Assembly: GCA_026987025.1 (NCBI GenBank)
Contig: JALSNJ010000026.1
Location: 62,001 to 126,000, forward strand
From: Candidatus Aminicenantota bacterium
GTDB taxonomy: Bacteria > Acidobacteriota > Aminicenantia > S016-38
Direction of reading: 5' to 3'
Length of the DNA stretch: 64,000 nucleotides
The notes below the pieces were generated by a model. The model saw nothing but the letters and a program-made list of their open reading frames with translations, ran no database searches and was not told the origin of the DNA. Each line of letters begins with the position of its first letter. Position 1 is the stretch's first letter. Below, piece by piece: positions 49,282 through 64,000 of the stretch. The translations under genes were made by a program, and so were the position numbers.

Positions 49282-50700
49282 TTCCTCCTCCCCTCCTGTA
49301 AGCAGGGATACCAAAACCGCCAATCCCATGGCCACGAAGAAAGTTACTGCCCTGGCGGTGACGATTTTCTCAAGGCCGGTAACCATCCATATTACTGTGG
49401 TGAAAAGCCCGGCCACCAGGGCGGTTATAACTCCCTTGGAATTAAACTTATCCCAGTAAAAGGAAAGCAAAATTGCCGGGGCGAAGGAACAGCCTATCCC
49501 GGCCCAGGCATAGCTAACTATGGTATAGATTAACTTGGAGGTGGTCAGGGAGAGGACCAGGGCAAAGATACCTATCCCTAAGGTGGCAACCCTGGATACG
49601 GTCAGAACCTTTTTTTCCTCTGCCCTTCCTTCCTTTATTATTCCCCTGTAGACATCCTGGCTTACCGATGAGGCCGCCACCAGAAGCATGCTCTCTGCGG
49701 TGGAAATCATGGCGGCCACGGCTCCAGCCAGGAGAATTCCCGCCAGCCAGGGCGGAAACATCTGCGTCAAAACATGGGGAAGGATCATCTCCGGGTCCTT
49801 GACCGCCGAAGGACCGAAAAGAACCAGGGCCCCAACTCCTATCACGAAGGCCCCACCGTAGGCGAGAACGGTCCAAAGAACCGCAATGTTCCTTCCGAGC
49901 TTTACCTGGGCATCGTCCTTCATACCCATAAAGCGGGCGTTAAGCTGAGGTTGACCTCCCAGGTAGCCGAAAAACCAGGCCAGGTTGTTGAATATCAGTA
50001 TTCCGGCGGCAAAGCCGCTGAGCCCTCCGGTTAAGGATGTATAACCTGCGGGGGCCGAGGCCAGGGCTGAGGCCACATTCACATGGGATGAGAGAATTTT
50101 TATTACCATTATTATAGGGGTAATAACCAGGGTGGTTATCATCAAAAGGGCCTGGAAGGTATCCACCGCCACTATGCTCACGAACCCTCCTAAGGTCGCA
50201 TAAGTGAGTATAACCGCGGCGGCGATTATCTGTCCCCATAGAGGGGAAAGTCCGAAGGTTTGAAAAATGGTTTTTCCCGCCCCTGAAAATTGGGCTCCCA
50301 CATAAAATATGAAGAAGAAAGTAATTATGAGGGTGGATAAAACCCTTATGGTGTTGGCCCCCCGGGGAAACTTCGCCGAGAAGTATTCCGGCATGGTCAG
50401 GGCTTTGTATTTAGCCGCCTCCTGACGGAACTTTCGGGCAAGAACAACCCAGGCCGTGGTTATTCCCGCCAGGCACCCTAAGGCCACCCATATTCCCGAA
50501 AACCCGTGGGCGAATATAAAGCCCGTAAGCCCGAGAAGGAGCCAGGCGCTTTCTCCTGTAGCTCTTTCGGAAAGGGCCAGCATCCAACCGGGGAGTTTTG
50601 AGCCTCCCAGGACAAAGTCCGCCTGGGTTTTCGTCTTTCGCGCCTGCCAAAGACCAAGCCCTAAGGTAAGGAGAAGATAGATGGCAAATACAGTTAACAT
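49264..50700 (-). CDS. Sodium:proline-type symporter (SSS family, PutP-like)
   Basis: The 478-residue protein has 12 or 13 membrane segments and PutP-type motifs: DFVLGGSKLPGWMLALSERATGESAW (in part LGGSKLPGWMLALSERATG), MPEYFSAKF, YATLGGFVSIVAVDTFQAL, and the sodium-site helix AAMISTAESMLLVAASSVSQD. It most likely takes up proline or a similar amino acid with sodium. The ATG has GGAGGTGA 6 bases upstream and a promoter about 30 bases further. It is transcribed alone and overlaps convergent moxR by 18 bases. Confidence 0.92.
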   Translation of the reverse strand: MLTVFAIYLLLTLGLGLWQARKTKTQADFVLGGSKLPGWMLALSERATGESAWLLLGLTGFIFAHGFSGIWVALGCLAGITTAWVVLARKFRQEAAKYKALTMPEYFSAKFPRGANTIRVLSTLIITFFFIFYVGAQFSGAGKTIFQTFGLSPLWGQIIAAAVILTYATLGGFVSIVAVDTFQALLMITTLVITPIIMVIKILSSHVNVASALASAPAGYTSLTGGLSGFAAGILIFNNLAWFFGYLGGQPQLNARFMGMKDDAQVKLGRNIAVLWTVLAYGGAFVIGVGALVLFGPSAVKDPEMILPHVLTQMFPPWLAGILLAGAVAAMISTAESMLLVAASSVSQDVYRGIIKEGRAEEKKVLTVSRVATLGIGIFALVLSLTTSKLIYTIVSYAWAGIGCSFAPAILLSFYWDKFNSKGVITALVAGLFTTVIWMVTGLEKIVTARAVTFFVAMGLAVLVSLLTGGEEELARNP

Positions 50701-50728
50701 AATTCACCTCCGCTTCTGCCTTGAGGTA

Positions 50729-50758
50729 ATTTTAGAAACCTATTAAGGGTAGGTTCAA
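50729..50758 (-). promoter_or_regulatory. Promoter of the PutP-like symporter
   Basis: Reverse strand: TTGAAC (50758-50753), 18 bases, TAAAAT (50734-50729). Transcription would start near 50721, giving a leader of about 20 bases with GGAGGTGA. Confidence 0.5.
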
Positions 50759-50762
50759 GAAA

Positions 50763-50788
50763 ATGGCAGGGGGGCTTCCCCCTGCCAT
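50763..50788 (-). terminator. Rho-independent terminator after the large secreted protein
   Basis: An 11-base-pair inverted repeat (ATGGCAGGGGG with CCCCCTGCCAT, loop of four) is followed on the reverse strand by TTTCTT. It lies 8 bases past the end of the 50796-54764 gene and touches the -35 box of the next gene. Confidence 0.75.
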
Positions 50789-50795
50789 GGATTTA

Positions 50796-53700
50796 TTATT
50801 CTCCGCTTCCTATGGGCATTTTCACCCCTGTATCGGAGAGACGGTACAGCAGAAAGTCGTAGCCTCCGTAGGTGAAGGTATTGGTGGAGCCAAATACATA
50901 TATGTGACCCTCAGAGTCAGTAACCACAGAGAAGGCCTCGTCTGTGTTGCCTCCTCCATAGTGATTGGCCCAGTTCTTCACAAGATTATCAGCGCTGAGG
51001 TCGTAAACCACAACATCCTCCAGTCCGTTGCTGTAAGAAGTGGAATAACCAACCACTATCACATGGCCGTTGTAGCTGTTTATCGTTATCCCATAACCCT
51101 TGTCCACATCTCCACCTCCAAAATGCCTCGCCACTACCTTGCTGCCATCGCTGGCATTGAGCTTGTAGACAACTATGTCGTAGTTGCCATAGCTGTAGGA
51201 AAGACTTATTCCCACTATGTACAAATACGAACCTGAAACCACAACATCGTAGCCAATGTCGTCGCTGCCACCTCCATAGTGGGCTCCGTATACCTTAGAA
51301 CCAGTAGAATCCAGCTTCCACAAAGCTATGTCCTTGCCTCCATAACTGTAGCTGCTCGTCTCGCCCACAAGGTAAACATTGTCAGAGGAATCCACCGCCA
51401 ATCCATACGCCATATCGTCTGAAGAACCTCCAAAATGATTTGATACAAGGGTAGTCCCATCCAGACCCTTCAGCTTGTAAAACACAGCATCATATCCACC
51501 ATAGCTGTAGCTGCTGCTGTAGCCAGCAACTACAACATTGCCTCCGCTGTCAATCCCTACCGCATAGGCAGCATCGTCCCCATCACCTCCAAGCGTCCTG
51601 CTCCACTGCTCAACTCCTCCCGAGTTGAGCTTCTTAACAAGAATGTCCTCCTGGGAACCATCGTAAACATAGCCCCCGATGATTATGTTGTCCGAAGAAT
51701 CCACCACCACCGACTCACCGTACTCGCTGTAGCCGCTCCCGTAGTTCTGATGCCACTCCTTGGTACCGTTGGAGTTTATCCTGTAGAGAAGTATGTCAGT
51801 GCCTCCGTTGCTAACAGAGGTGGTGTTGCCCACCATCAGAAGATCTCCGCTGCTGTCCATGGCTATGTCCTTGCCGTAGTCGTCCCCAGAGCCTCCCCAG
51901 TGACTGCCATAACCAGGATGAACATTAACGGTTATGGTCTGCTGGCCGGTCTGGTTCGCAGTATCGTAGGCTATCGCCTTCAGGGTGTGGTCCCCCACAG
52001 AGGAGGTGGTGGTGTCCCAGGTCCAGACCGCGTCGCAACTGGTGGCCCCTGAACAATCCTGGGTGTACTGAAGGGCATCGTCAAGGTATATCTCTAATTT
52101 ATTCAAGCCAAGGTCGTCGCTCCCCTGAACCCTTACCCTTATTACGGAGTATACGGCGCTGCCGTCGTGGGGATAAAGGAAGGAGGCGGTGGGAGGATTG
52201 TCGGCGGAACCGAAGAAGAACTCAAGGTATTTGTCCATTATGGTGGACTGGTCCGAACTTCCCGCTCCTCCGAACTCGTGGGAGGCGGCTATGGTCTTGT
52301 ACCCGGCAGAGGTGTTGTCCCTGGCAACCCCGGTATGATAGGAGGGACTGGAGTTGTCCCAGATGTTGAAGGAATCGCTCTGGTTGGCCCCTATGTGGTC
52401 TATCCAGGCGTTGTCCCCTCCGTAGCTCCAGGAAAGGCCCTCGGTGAAGGTTCCTGCGATACCGTTTATGGTGGCTAAGTCTCCGCTCCCGTCCTGGCAG
52501 TTGCTGTCCCCCTTCAGCCAGGTGCCGAAGTAGGGATGGACGGAGGTGGAGGAGTCGTAGCACCAAGTGTCCCCTCCCTCCATGTAAACCTTTCCTCCGG
52601 CATCAAGGTATGCCTTGAGGACATCGCCCTCGGTAGAGGTTAAAACATGGTTGTTGCTGTAAACTCCTAAGCAAACCCAGGTGGCCGGGGTTGCGGGGTC
52701 TATGGAAGAGGGCATGGAGGTTTGGTAGTCCACCGTGTATCCCTTGTTCTGCAACTGGTCCCTTATGTAGGTACAGCTGTTGGTGTTTCCATCCAGGTCC
52801 ACCACCAGCATGGGGGCAGCAACTCCGTTGTCGGTGGTGACGCTGATCTGGTCCTCATCGGTCTGGCCGTCCCCGTCGTAGGCAATGGCCTTTATGGTGT
52901 GGTTTCCGTCCGCAACGGTGGTGCTATCCCAAACATATTCGTAGGGAGCCGTATCGTCGGTGGACTTCAGCACATCGTCTATGTAAAACTCCACCTTGGT
53001 AACCCCCACATCGTCAGAGGCGTCTGCGGTTATAGTAACGGTGCCGGAGACTGTGTCCCCATCGCTGGGATTGGTTATCTGGACGGTGGGAGGAGCACTG
53101 GTATGCAGTTTGAAGGCCCCAATTCTCGTCTGCCAGTTGGTCCCCGTGCTGGCGTAGTATTCGGTGGTGTACCAGAAGGTGTAGTCGTCGTCGGGGTCTA
53201 TGGTCAGCATGGAGTAGTCCCCCCACCTGCTGTAGGTGGTCTGGGAACCGCTTCCGTCGTAGAGGGATGCCTCCCCCTGGGAGAGTTCCCCCAGAGGATC
53301 TCCGGCCTTCCTTCCCGCGTAATAAATGGAGGGATACTTGGAGGAGGAGGATATGCTGAAGCCTATGGCTATGTTTCCGTCGGCGTCGCAGGCCGCAGAG
53401 CCCATCCACCGGTGGTTGGAATCCGGGGCGTAGGTGCCCTGCTGGTAAACAGTGGGACTTCCTCCAGGGTCTCTGACTTCATACCACCTTACTCCTGCGT
53501 GGTCGTTGCCGTCGGAATCCACCGTATGGTTAACCACAATGGTCTCGTGGTCCCCGTAGTTCCAGTAAAAGGCGGAATACATGAGCCTGGAGGAAAGGGT
53601 ATCAAGGGTCTGACTCGTTCCCGGCTGGGGTATGGAGCCGGTATCGTAATCAAAGGAAGCCACATTTATTACCGTGGGACCCGTAATGGTGGAGGAATTC

Positions 53701-54764
53701 GGATTGTCAAAATCCACATCTGCCTTGTAGATGGCCAGGGAGTCGCTGGTGATATTCCCTCCCCAGGCATCGTCTCCCATGGAAATCAGATAATTGGGAG
53801 CCCCGGAAGGAGGGGGATTGGGCCCCTTAGAGTTAGCCGGTAAAAGCGACCAGGCGTAGTCGTCGCTGTTTCCGTCTAAGAAGAAGGCCACCAGGTTCAT
53901 GGTTCCGCTGGCCATGGAGTTCTTGTCCAGGGCCCATACGGTGACCCCCGCATAGTTTTGACCGCTGTCAAAATCGTTGAAGGTGAAGTAATAACCGTCG
54001 TCCCAGACCCCGGCCTTGGGATAGTCGTTCATGTTGTTGTTGCCGGAGTATCCGTCGTTGTCCTCAAAGTTTACTCCCCACATGTACCATCCGCCGTTTA
54101 CCGGGTCATTGGTCTTGCTCATGGCGATACATTCGTAGTGGGGGGCCGAGGTGGCGCTCTGGAAAGCGAAGTCACTGATTATCCAGCGGTCAAGGTAGCG
54201 GTCGTAGAGAACTATGGGATCCCCCATGTTGTTGTTATCGCAATCGGTTCCCGTTCCATCAAAGAAGTCGTCAAATTTGAAGGCAGCCACCAGTTCTCCT
54301 GTGGCCTTGTTGAAAATCCCTATGGAGGTATTCACCGTCTGGATGTAGTATCCCACGGCAGGGGAGCCAACATTGGTCTTTCCCACATCCCCGTTGGTAT
54401 CGGGAGGCCAGCCCGCTCCCCAGTTGTTCAGGTCAAGCCCGGCAAAGGTGATTATGGGGGTTGGGATTAGCCTTATGGGAGCTCTTCTCTGGACCACGGG
54501 GTCAAAGTCCCCTTTCTTCACCAGTTTGAGCTTTCTCTCCAGGGGAGGAATCGCCCGCCTTTTGCTTCTGAACTCCGGAATTTTTCCGGGGGGAATCCTC
54601 CTGAGCCTCCTTACATCAATGTCCCTTACCACTGCCTTGAAGCCCCTGAGAATTTTCGCTGGCCTGTAAATTTTAGGTCTCCGCTTTACGGCCAGAAGGG
54701 GGGCCACAAAAAACACCAAAAGGAGAAGGGATAAAAACCTCCCCCATCCTTTTCGCTTTTTCAT
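50796..54764 (-). CDS. Large secreted multidomain protein with Ig-like domains and a seven-blade SBBP propeller
   Basis: The 1322-residue protein starts with a signal peptide (FLSLLLLVFFVAPLLAV). A beta-rich domain (about residues 100-555) with many Asp, Asn and Gly follows (WPPDTNGDVG). Then comes an Ig-like domain (about 558-646, VQITNPSDGDTVSG), a flavodoxin- or ThuA-like region (about 650-880, AYLDAGGKVYMEGGD), a second Ig-like domain (about 880-950), and seven repeats of about 50 residues (SHWGGSGDD, HFGGSSDD, HYGGGSDD and others), each with an IxVxG core, which should form a seven-bladed propeller. It is probably a surface or exported structural or binding protein. GGAGG precedes the ATG. 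Confidence 0.85.
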   Translation of the reverse strand: MKKRKGWGRFLSLLLLVFFVAPLLAVKRRPKIYRPAKILRGFKAVVRDIDVRRLRRIPPGKIPEFRSKRRAIPPLERKLKLVKKGDFDPVVQRRAPIRLIPTPIITFAGLDLNNWGAGWPPDTNGDVGKTNVGSPAVGYYIQTVNTSIGIFNKATGELVAAFKFDDFFDGTGTDCDNNNMGDPIVLYDRYLDRWIISDFAFQSATSAPHYECIAMSKTNDPVNGGWYMWGVNFEDNDGYSGNNNMNDYPKAGVWDDGYYFTFNDFDSGQNYAGVTVWALDKNSMASGTMNLVAFFLDGNSDDYAWSLLPANSKGPNPPPSGAPNYLISMGDDAWGGNITSDSLAIYKADVDFDNPNSSTITGPTVINVASFDYDTGSIPQPGTSQTLDTLSSRLMYSAFYWNYGDHETIVVNHTVDSDGNDHAGVRWYEVRDPGGSPTVYQQGTYAPDSNHRWMGSAACDADGNIAIGFSISSSSKYPSIYYAGRKAGDPLGELSQGEASLYDGSGSQTTYSRWGDYSMLTIDPDDDYTFWYTTEYYASTGTNWQTRIGAFKLHTSAPPTVQITNPSDGDTVSGTVTITADASDDVGVTKVEFYIDDVLKSTDDTAPYEYVWDSTTVADGNHTIKAIAYDGDGQTDEDQISVTTDNGVAAPMLVVDLDGNTNSCTYIRDQLQNKGYTVDYQTSMPSSIDPATPATWVCLGVYSNNHVLTSTEGDVLKAYLDAGGKVYMEGGDTWCYDSSTSVHPYFGTWLKGDSNCQDGSGDLATINGIAGTFTEGLSWSYGGDNAWIDHIGANQSDSFNIWDNSSPSYHTGVARDNTSAGYKTIAASHEFGGAGSSDQSTIMDKYLEFFFGSADNPPTASFLYPHDGSAVYSVIRVRVQGSDDLGLNKLEIYLDDALQYTQDCSGATSCDAVWTWDTTTSSVGDHTLKAIAYDTANQTGQQTITVNVHPGYGSHWGGSGDDYGKDIAMDSSGDLLMVGNTTSVSNGGTDILLYRINSNGTKEWHQNYGSGYSEYGESVVVDSSDNIIIGGYVYDGSQEDILVKKLNSGGVEQWSRTLGGDGDDAAYAVGIDSGGNVVVAGYSSSYSYGGYDAVFYKLKGLDGTTLVSNHFGGSSDDMAYGLAVDSSDNVYLVGETSSYSYGGKDIALWKLDSTGSKVYGAHYGGGSDDIGYDVVVSGSYLYIVGISLSYSYGNYDIVVYKLNASDGSKVVARHFGGGDVDKGYGITINSYNGHVIVVGYSTSYSNGLEDVVVYDLSADNLVKNWANHYGGGNTDEAFSVVTDSEGHIYVFGSTNTFTYGGYDFLLYRLSDTGVKMPIGSGE

Positions 54765-54815
54765 TTATAAACCTCCTATTTCAATTTTTCCTTGTTTATG
54801 TATCGCTTAATTATG

Positions 54816-57878
<3,063 letters not shown>

Positions 57879-57882
<4 letters not shown>

Positions 57883-59291
57883 CTTTTTCCTCCTTTTGAA
57901 ATCTCCTTAATTTTATTAAATTCAAGGTAAAAGTCAACCTCCATCAGCGGTTTTAAGGGCCCTTCAAGTTCCCCGGGAAGAAAGCTCTTTTGGGGAAACT
58001 CCATCCTTTCCTGGAGGGCATCCAGGGCTGCCCTCCACATGGAGGATACAACCGCCGGGAAGGAGCTCCCAACTTCAATTTTACCATCCCTCCTTATTTT
58101 TATACCTCCATGTGAAAGAAAATAGTTAACCTGTATGAGGGCCGGCTTTTTACCCTTGGCAGAATAATAAAGCAAGGAGGCCAGGTAGGAATGAATTATC
58201 TTCAAGGGAACTTCCTCTTCCCATCCCTCTTTTTCCTTTATCTGGGGAAGGAATTTGATGGCGGTGGAGTCGGCCAGCACTTCTCCCAGGGCTCCTTCGG
58301 GCTCTCTTCCCGAGAAGTTCAGGAAGTGAGCCATGTCATGAAGCGCCAGATAATAGAGGTAAGCCTTCAGGGTCCCCTTCCAGCCGTATATCATGCCCCC
58401 CGCCACGGCGATGCCCTTCTCAAATTTTTTCTCCAGGACATTTACAAAGAGATATTTTCTTGCTTTAGAAGGAAGAAAGGGCGGGAGAACCGCGAAGGAG
58501 GGAGCCGGGGGAACCTTTAATTTTCCATAGGCCTGTATCAGCCGGGCCAGGCGTATACCTGGATAGGGATAGGGGGTAGCGTCCTTCCAGGGGGAAGGCA
58601 GCCTTTTCTGAAGGAAAGGAAGGAACTCAGGAAGGCATCGGGAGAATTTCCAGGGGAGGAGGCCAAAGACCACCCCCCCGTAGGCCATTTTAACCTTTAA
58701 ATATGGGTCCTCCACCTCCAGGGGGCCGAAGTAGATTTTGCGGTTTCCCTTTATCTGCAACCACAAACTGTCCCCCTCTTCAAAGCTATCTGTGAGGAGC
58801 TCCCGGGCCCTTTTTTCCAGATAGGCGTTCAGGGAAGGGTCCGGGGTTTTTATCCGCATTAGAGCCGCCGAAAGCCCCTCAAGGCCCTTTCTGTAATACT
58901 GGTGAAAGGGGATTGCCCTGAAACCCTCCCCTTCCCTTACCACCACCGTCAGGGGGGAGTTTACCTCTATGCTGAGCTGGCCGGTTTCGTCCTCCTTCAT
59001 GGCTTCCTTCAATTCCTGAAGGTCCAGGTCCGGGGGATAGTTACCGCAGCCTGGAAGGCAGGAACACTCCCTGAGGAAAAACCTCCTTTCTATCCTGGAA
59101 AAAGGCCCGAAGTTGAAAAGAAAAAGCTCCCTCCTTTCCTCACTCAAACCGGGAAGAAGACGCAGGCAGGGTCCTGCTGCCTGGCGAAGGTAAAGCTGGT
59201 CCACCAGCCTGTCGGCCTCTGCCAGTTCCCCGGAGACCTGGGGAAGGCGGATGGGCAATAAGGACAAGAACAGGAAAGCCAGGACTTTCAT
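57879..59291 (-). CDS. Exported M49-like protein with HDxxH in place of a HExxH-type motif
   Basis: The 470-residue protein has a signal peptide (MKVLAFLFLSLLPIRL). Around residues 320-360 it has LHDMAHFLNF followed by LGEVLADSTAIKFL. This order of a His-x3-His pair and a Glu-x3-Asp helix about 20 residues later is like dipeptidyl-peptidase III (M49: HELLGH and EECRAD), but the Glu of HE is Asp here. Whether zinc is bound and whether it is active is unknown. Other parts, including a cysteine cluster near residues 95-102 (CSCLPGC), are unfamiliar. It is the first gene of the leftward group with the TPR protein and ligA. Confidence 0.72.
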
Positions 59292-59320
59292 TTACAGGGG
59301 GTATTTTATATCATTTGGGT

Positions 59321-60634
59321 GTGAAGGGGAAGGCTTACGCAAAATTCCTCATCCCATTCTTCCTGGGAGTAATTTTCTTCTTCGTTCCGGTGCCGGCAGC
59401 AGGGAAGTTTTCCGTTCCCTTTGACCTGGTGGTGAGCTTCCTGAGGGGAGAATTCTCCTCCCAGGTAAAGATTTATACCTTCGCAATTCTGGAATTGGGG
59501 GTTCTGCTTTCTCTCCTCGCCCCCTTCACCCACAGGCTCTCCAGGTTCAGGACCTCCCCGGTTATCCTCATCTTCAGATTAGCAGGGGGCCTCATAACCG
59601 TAGCCTTCTTCACCGGCCGGGGTCCCTCCCTTCTCCTGGAAGGGGACACCGCTAATTTCATGATGGATGTCCTTCTTCCCTCGGTGGCGGTGATAATACC
59701 CATAGGGGCTTCCTTGATAAACATGCTGACCAGCACGGGGACCCTGGACTTCGTGGGGACCTTAGCCAGGCCCCTCATGAGGCCCCTTTACAGAATACCC
59801 GGGAGGGCAGCCCTGGATATCCTTACCTCCTGGGTGGGGAGTTATTCGGTGGGGCTTTACCTGACCAGAAATGTCTTCGCCAAAGGGGGGTATTCCAAGA
59901 GGGAGGCATTCACCATAGCCACCTGCTTTTCCACTGTGAGCATCGGATTCGTGGGGGTGGTGGCCTCCACCCTGAGCATACTTAACCTTTTTCCCCTGAT
60001 CTTCCTGGGCTATTTCATAGGGGTCTTTGTCATCGCTGCGCTCCTGGTCAGGATTCCCCCCATTTCCAAGATCCCCCAGGAATACATAGCCGTCCCCCTG
60101 CCGGAGGCGGAGGTAAAGGGAAACCTTTTAAGGGAGGCCCTTCGCCAGGCTCTCCTTACCGCCAGGGAAAGCCCTTCCCTCCTGAGGCTTTTCCTTCAGG
60201 GTTTCTGGGACGGCCTTCTACTGGCTGCCCTCATTTTGAGCACCATTTCGTCGGTGGGTACCACAGCCCTTCTCCTGGCCAGGCACACCTCCCTTTTCCA
60301 CTACCTTGCCCTTCCCTTTATTCCCCTTTACAAAGCCCTGGCTATGCCTCAGCCTGGAAAACTGGCGGTGGCCACGGTAATAGAGGTGGCGGAGATGTAC
60401 CTTCCTTCCATTATGGTGAAAAACTCCCCCACCTTAGTGAAGTTCTTCGTGGCGGTTCTCAGCACCTCCCAGCTAATATTCTTTTCCTCGGTAGGCCCCA
60501 TGATAGTGGACATGTTCCGGGAGATTCCCGTTAAATTCTCCCACCTTCTCCTTCTATTCCTTGAAAGAACCCTGATTTTGATACCTCTCCTATGGGGCTA
60601 TGTGAAAATTCTGGAAATCATAGGGGTCCTCTGA
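59321..60634 (+). CDS. YjiH-like membrane protein with nucleoside-recognition (Gate) domains
   Basis: The 437-residue protein has about ten membrane segments. Two Gate-type regions are visible: LLPSVAVIIPIGASLINML with SWVGSYSVGLYLTRN and STVSIGFVGVVAS, and in the second half YLPSIMV and STSQLIFFSSVGPMI. The layout fits YjiH, related to SpmA/SpmB nucleoside-recognition proteins. The substrate is not known. A GTG at 59321 or TTG at 59315 can serve as start; I use the GTG because it lies closer to the usual distance from the upstream AT-rich box. It faces away from the M49-like gene, 29 bases apart. Confidence 0.85.
   Translation: MKGKAYAKFLIPFFLGVIFFFVPVPAAGKFSVPFDLVVSFLRGEFSSQVKIYTFAILELGVLLSLLAPFTHRLSRFRTSPVILIFRLAGGLITVAFFTGRGPSLLLEGDTANFMMDVLLPSVAVIIPIGASLINMLTSTGTLDFVGTLARPLMRPLYRIPGRAALDILTSWVGSYSVGLYLTRNVFAKGGYSKREAFTIATCFSTVSIGFVGVVASTLSILNLFPLIFLGYFIGVFVIAALLVRIPPISKIPQEYIAVPLPEAEVKGNLLREALRQALLTARESPSLLRLFLQGFWDGLLLAALILSTISSVGTTALLLARHTSLFHYLALPFIPLYKALAMPQPGKLAVATVIEVAEMYLPSIMVKNSPTLVKFFVAVLSTSQLIFFSSVGPMIVDMFREIPVKFSHLLLLFLERTLILIPLLWGYVKILEIIGVL

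Positions 60635-64000
<3,366 letters not shown>

Noticed and set aside
50860-51910. Repeated DNA units of about 150 bases that could be taken for a repeat array or CRISPR
   Set aside because: The repeats are in frame and encode propeller blades; there are no short identical repeats with unique spacers.
52722-53843. Long open frame on the strand opposite the large secreted protein
   Set aside because: It mirrors the Gly/Asp-rich repeat codons of the real gene, has no family features, and the opposite strand has a signal peptide and clear domains.

Overview
The window is a gene-dense stretch of bacterial chromosome with about 60 protein genes, one tRNA and almost no spare DNA. The longest stretch without a gene is 227 bases (19726-19952), so no gap exceeds 300 bases. 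The organism looks diderm: it has an Mla-type lipid transport operon, an O-antigen-ligase-like protein and Tat export. It also looks like a heterotroph living on peptides and amino acids, since there are four sodium-coupled or peptide transporters and several exported peptidases. Frequent AGG/AGA arginine and ATA isoleucine codons resemble those of thermophiles. An Acidobacteriota/Aminicenantota-like lineage is a guess only; the sequence gives no taxonomic marker I can place with certainty. No phage, insertion sequence, CRISPR array or other island is visible.

Layout. 1-2892 (-): UDP-glucuronate decarboxylase, M20 peptidase, glutamine amidotransferase, gcvT (cut by the window edge). 2996-6683 (+): OPT transporter, a PqqD-like protein and an unrecognised helical protein. 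6637-11463 (-): mazG, DUF2905, uvrA, holB-like, truA, all overlapping. 11489-16028 (+): DUF1844, TPR/zinc-ribbon membrane protein, DUF4388 protein, ribF, WbqC-like. 15993-19725 (-): HD protein, leuC-type dehydratase, guaA, nikR, preceded by a 130-base leader that holds a strong terminator. 19953-30732 (+): GNAT-like protein; then exported M24 protein, SSS symporter, three small genes and a giant M14 peptidase; then Fe-alcohol dehydrogenase, flavin reductase and antiporter. 30717-35282 (-): NSS transporter, O-antigen ligase, hisC, cmk, membrane protein. 35296-36382 (-): micro-ORF, tatA, tatC. 36429-37268: def (+) and an arsR regulator (-). 37299-41407 (-): patatin (frameshifted), mlaE, mlaF, mlaD, xer. 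41472-45957 (+): diguanylate cyclase, tRNA-His, ftsY, ribD, glycosyltransferase. 46002-49281 (+): nitronate monooxygenase, AGCS symporter, moxR. 49264-59291 (-): SSS symporter, large secreted propeller protein, ligA and two exported proteins. 59321-63046 (+): YjiH-like protein and gyrB. 63043-64000 (-): rho, cut by the window edge.

The clearest genome-wide signal is promoter architecture. At ten or more operon heads a good -10 box lies exactly 6-7 bases before the start codon, often with a -35 box 16-18 bases further up and no Shine-Dalgarno sequence. This predicts leaderless mRNAs. Genes inside operons instead overlap by 1-35 bases, usually with strong GGAGG-type sites, and several start with TTG. 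The other main leads are a possible small RNA or attenuator at 19772-19855, ftsY starting 9 bases after a tRNA, a UvrA without its insertion domain, a patatin gene broken at a G8 tract, and several exported enzyme-like proteins with altered active sites.
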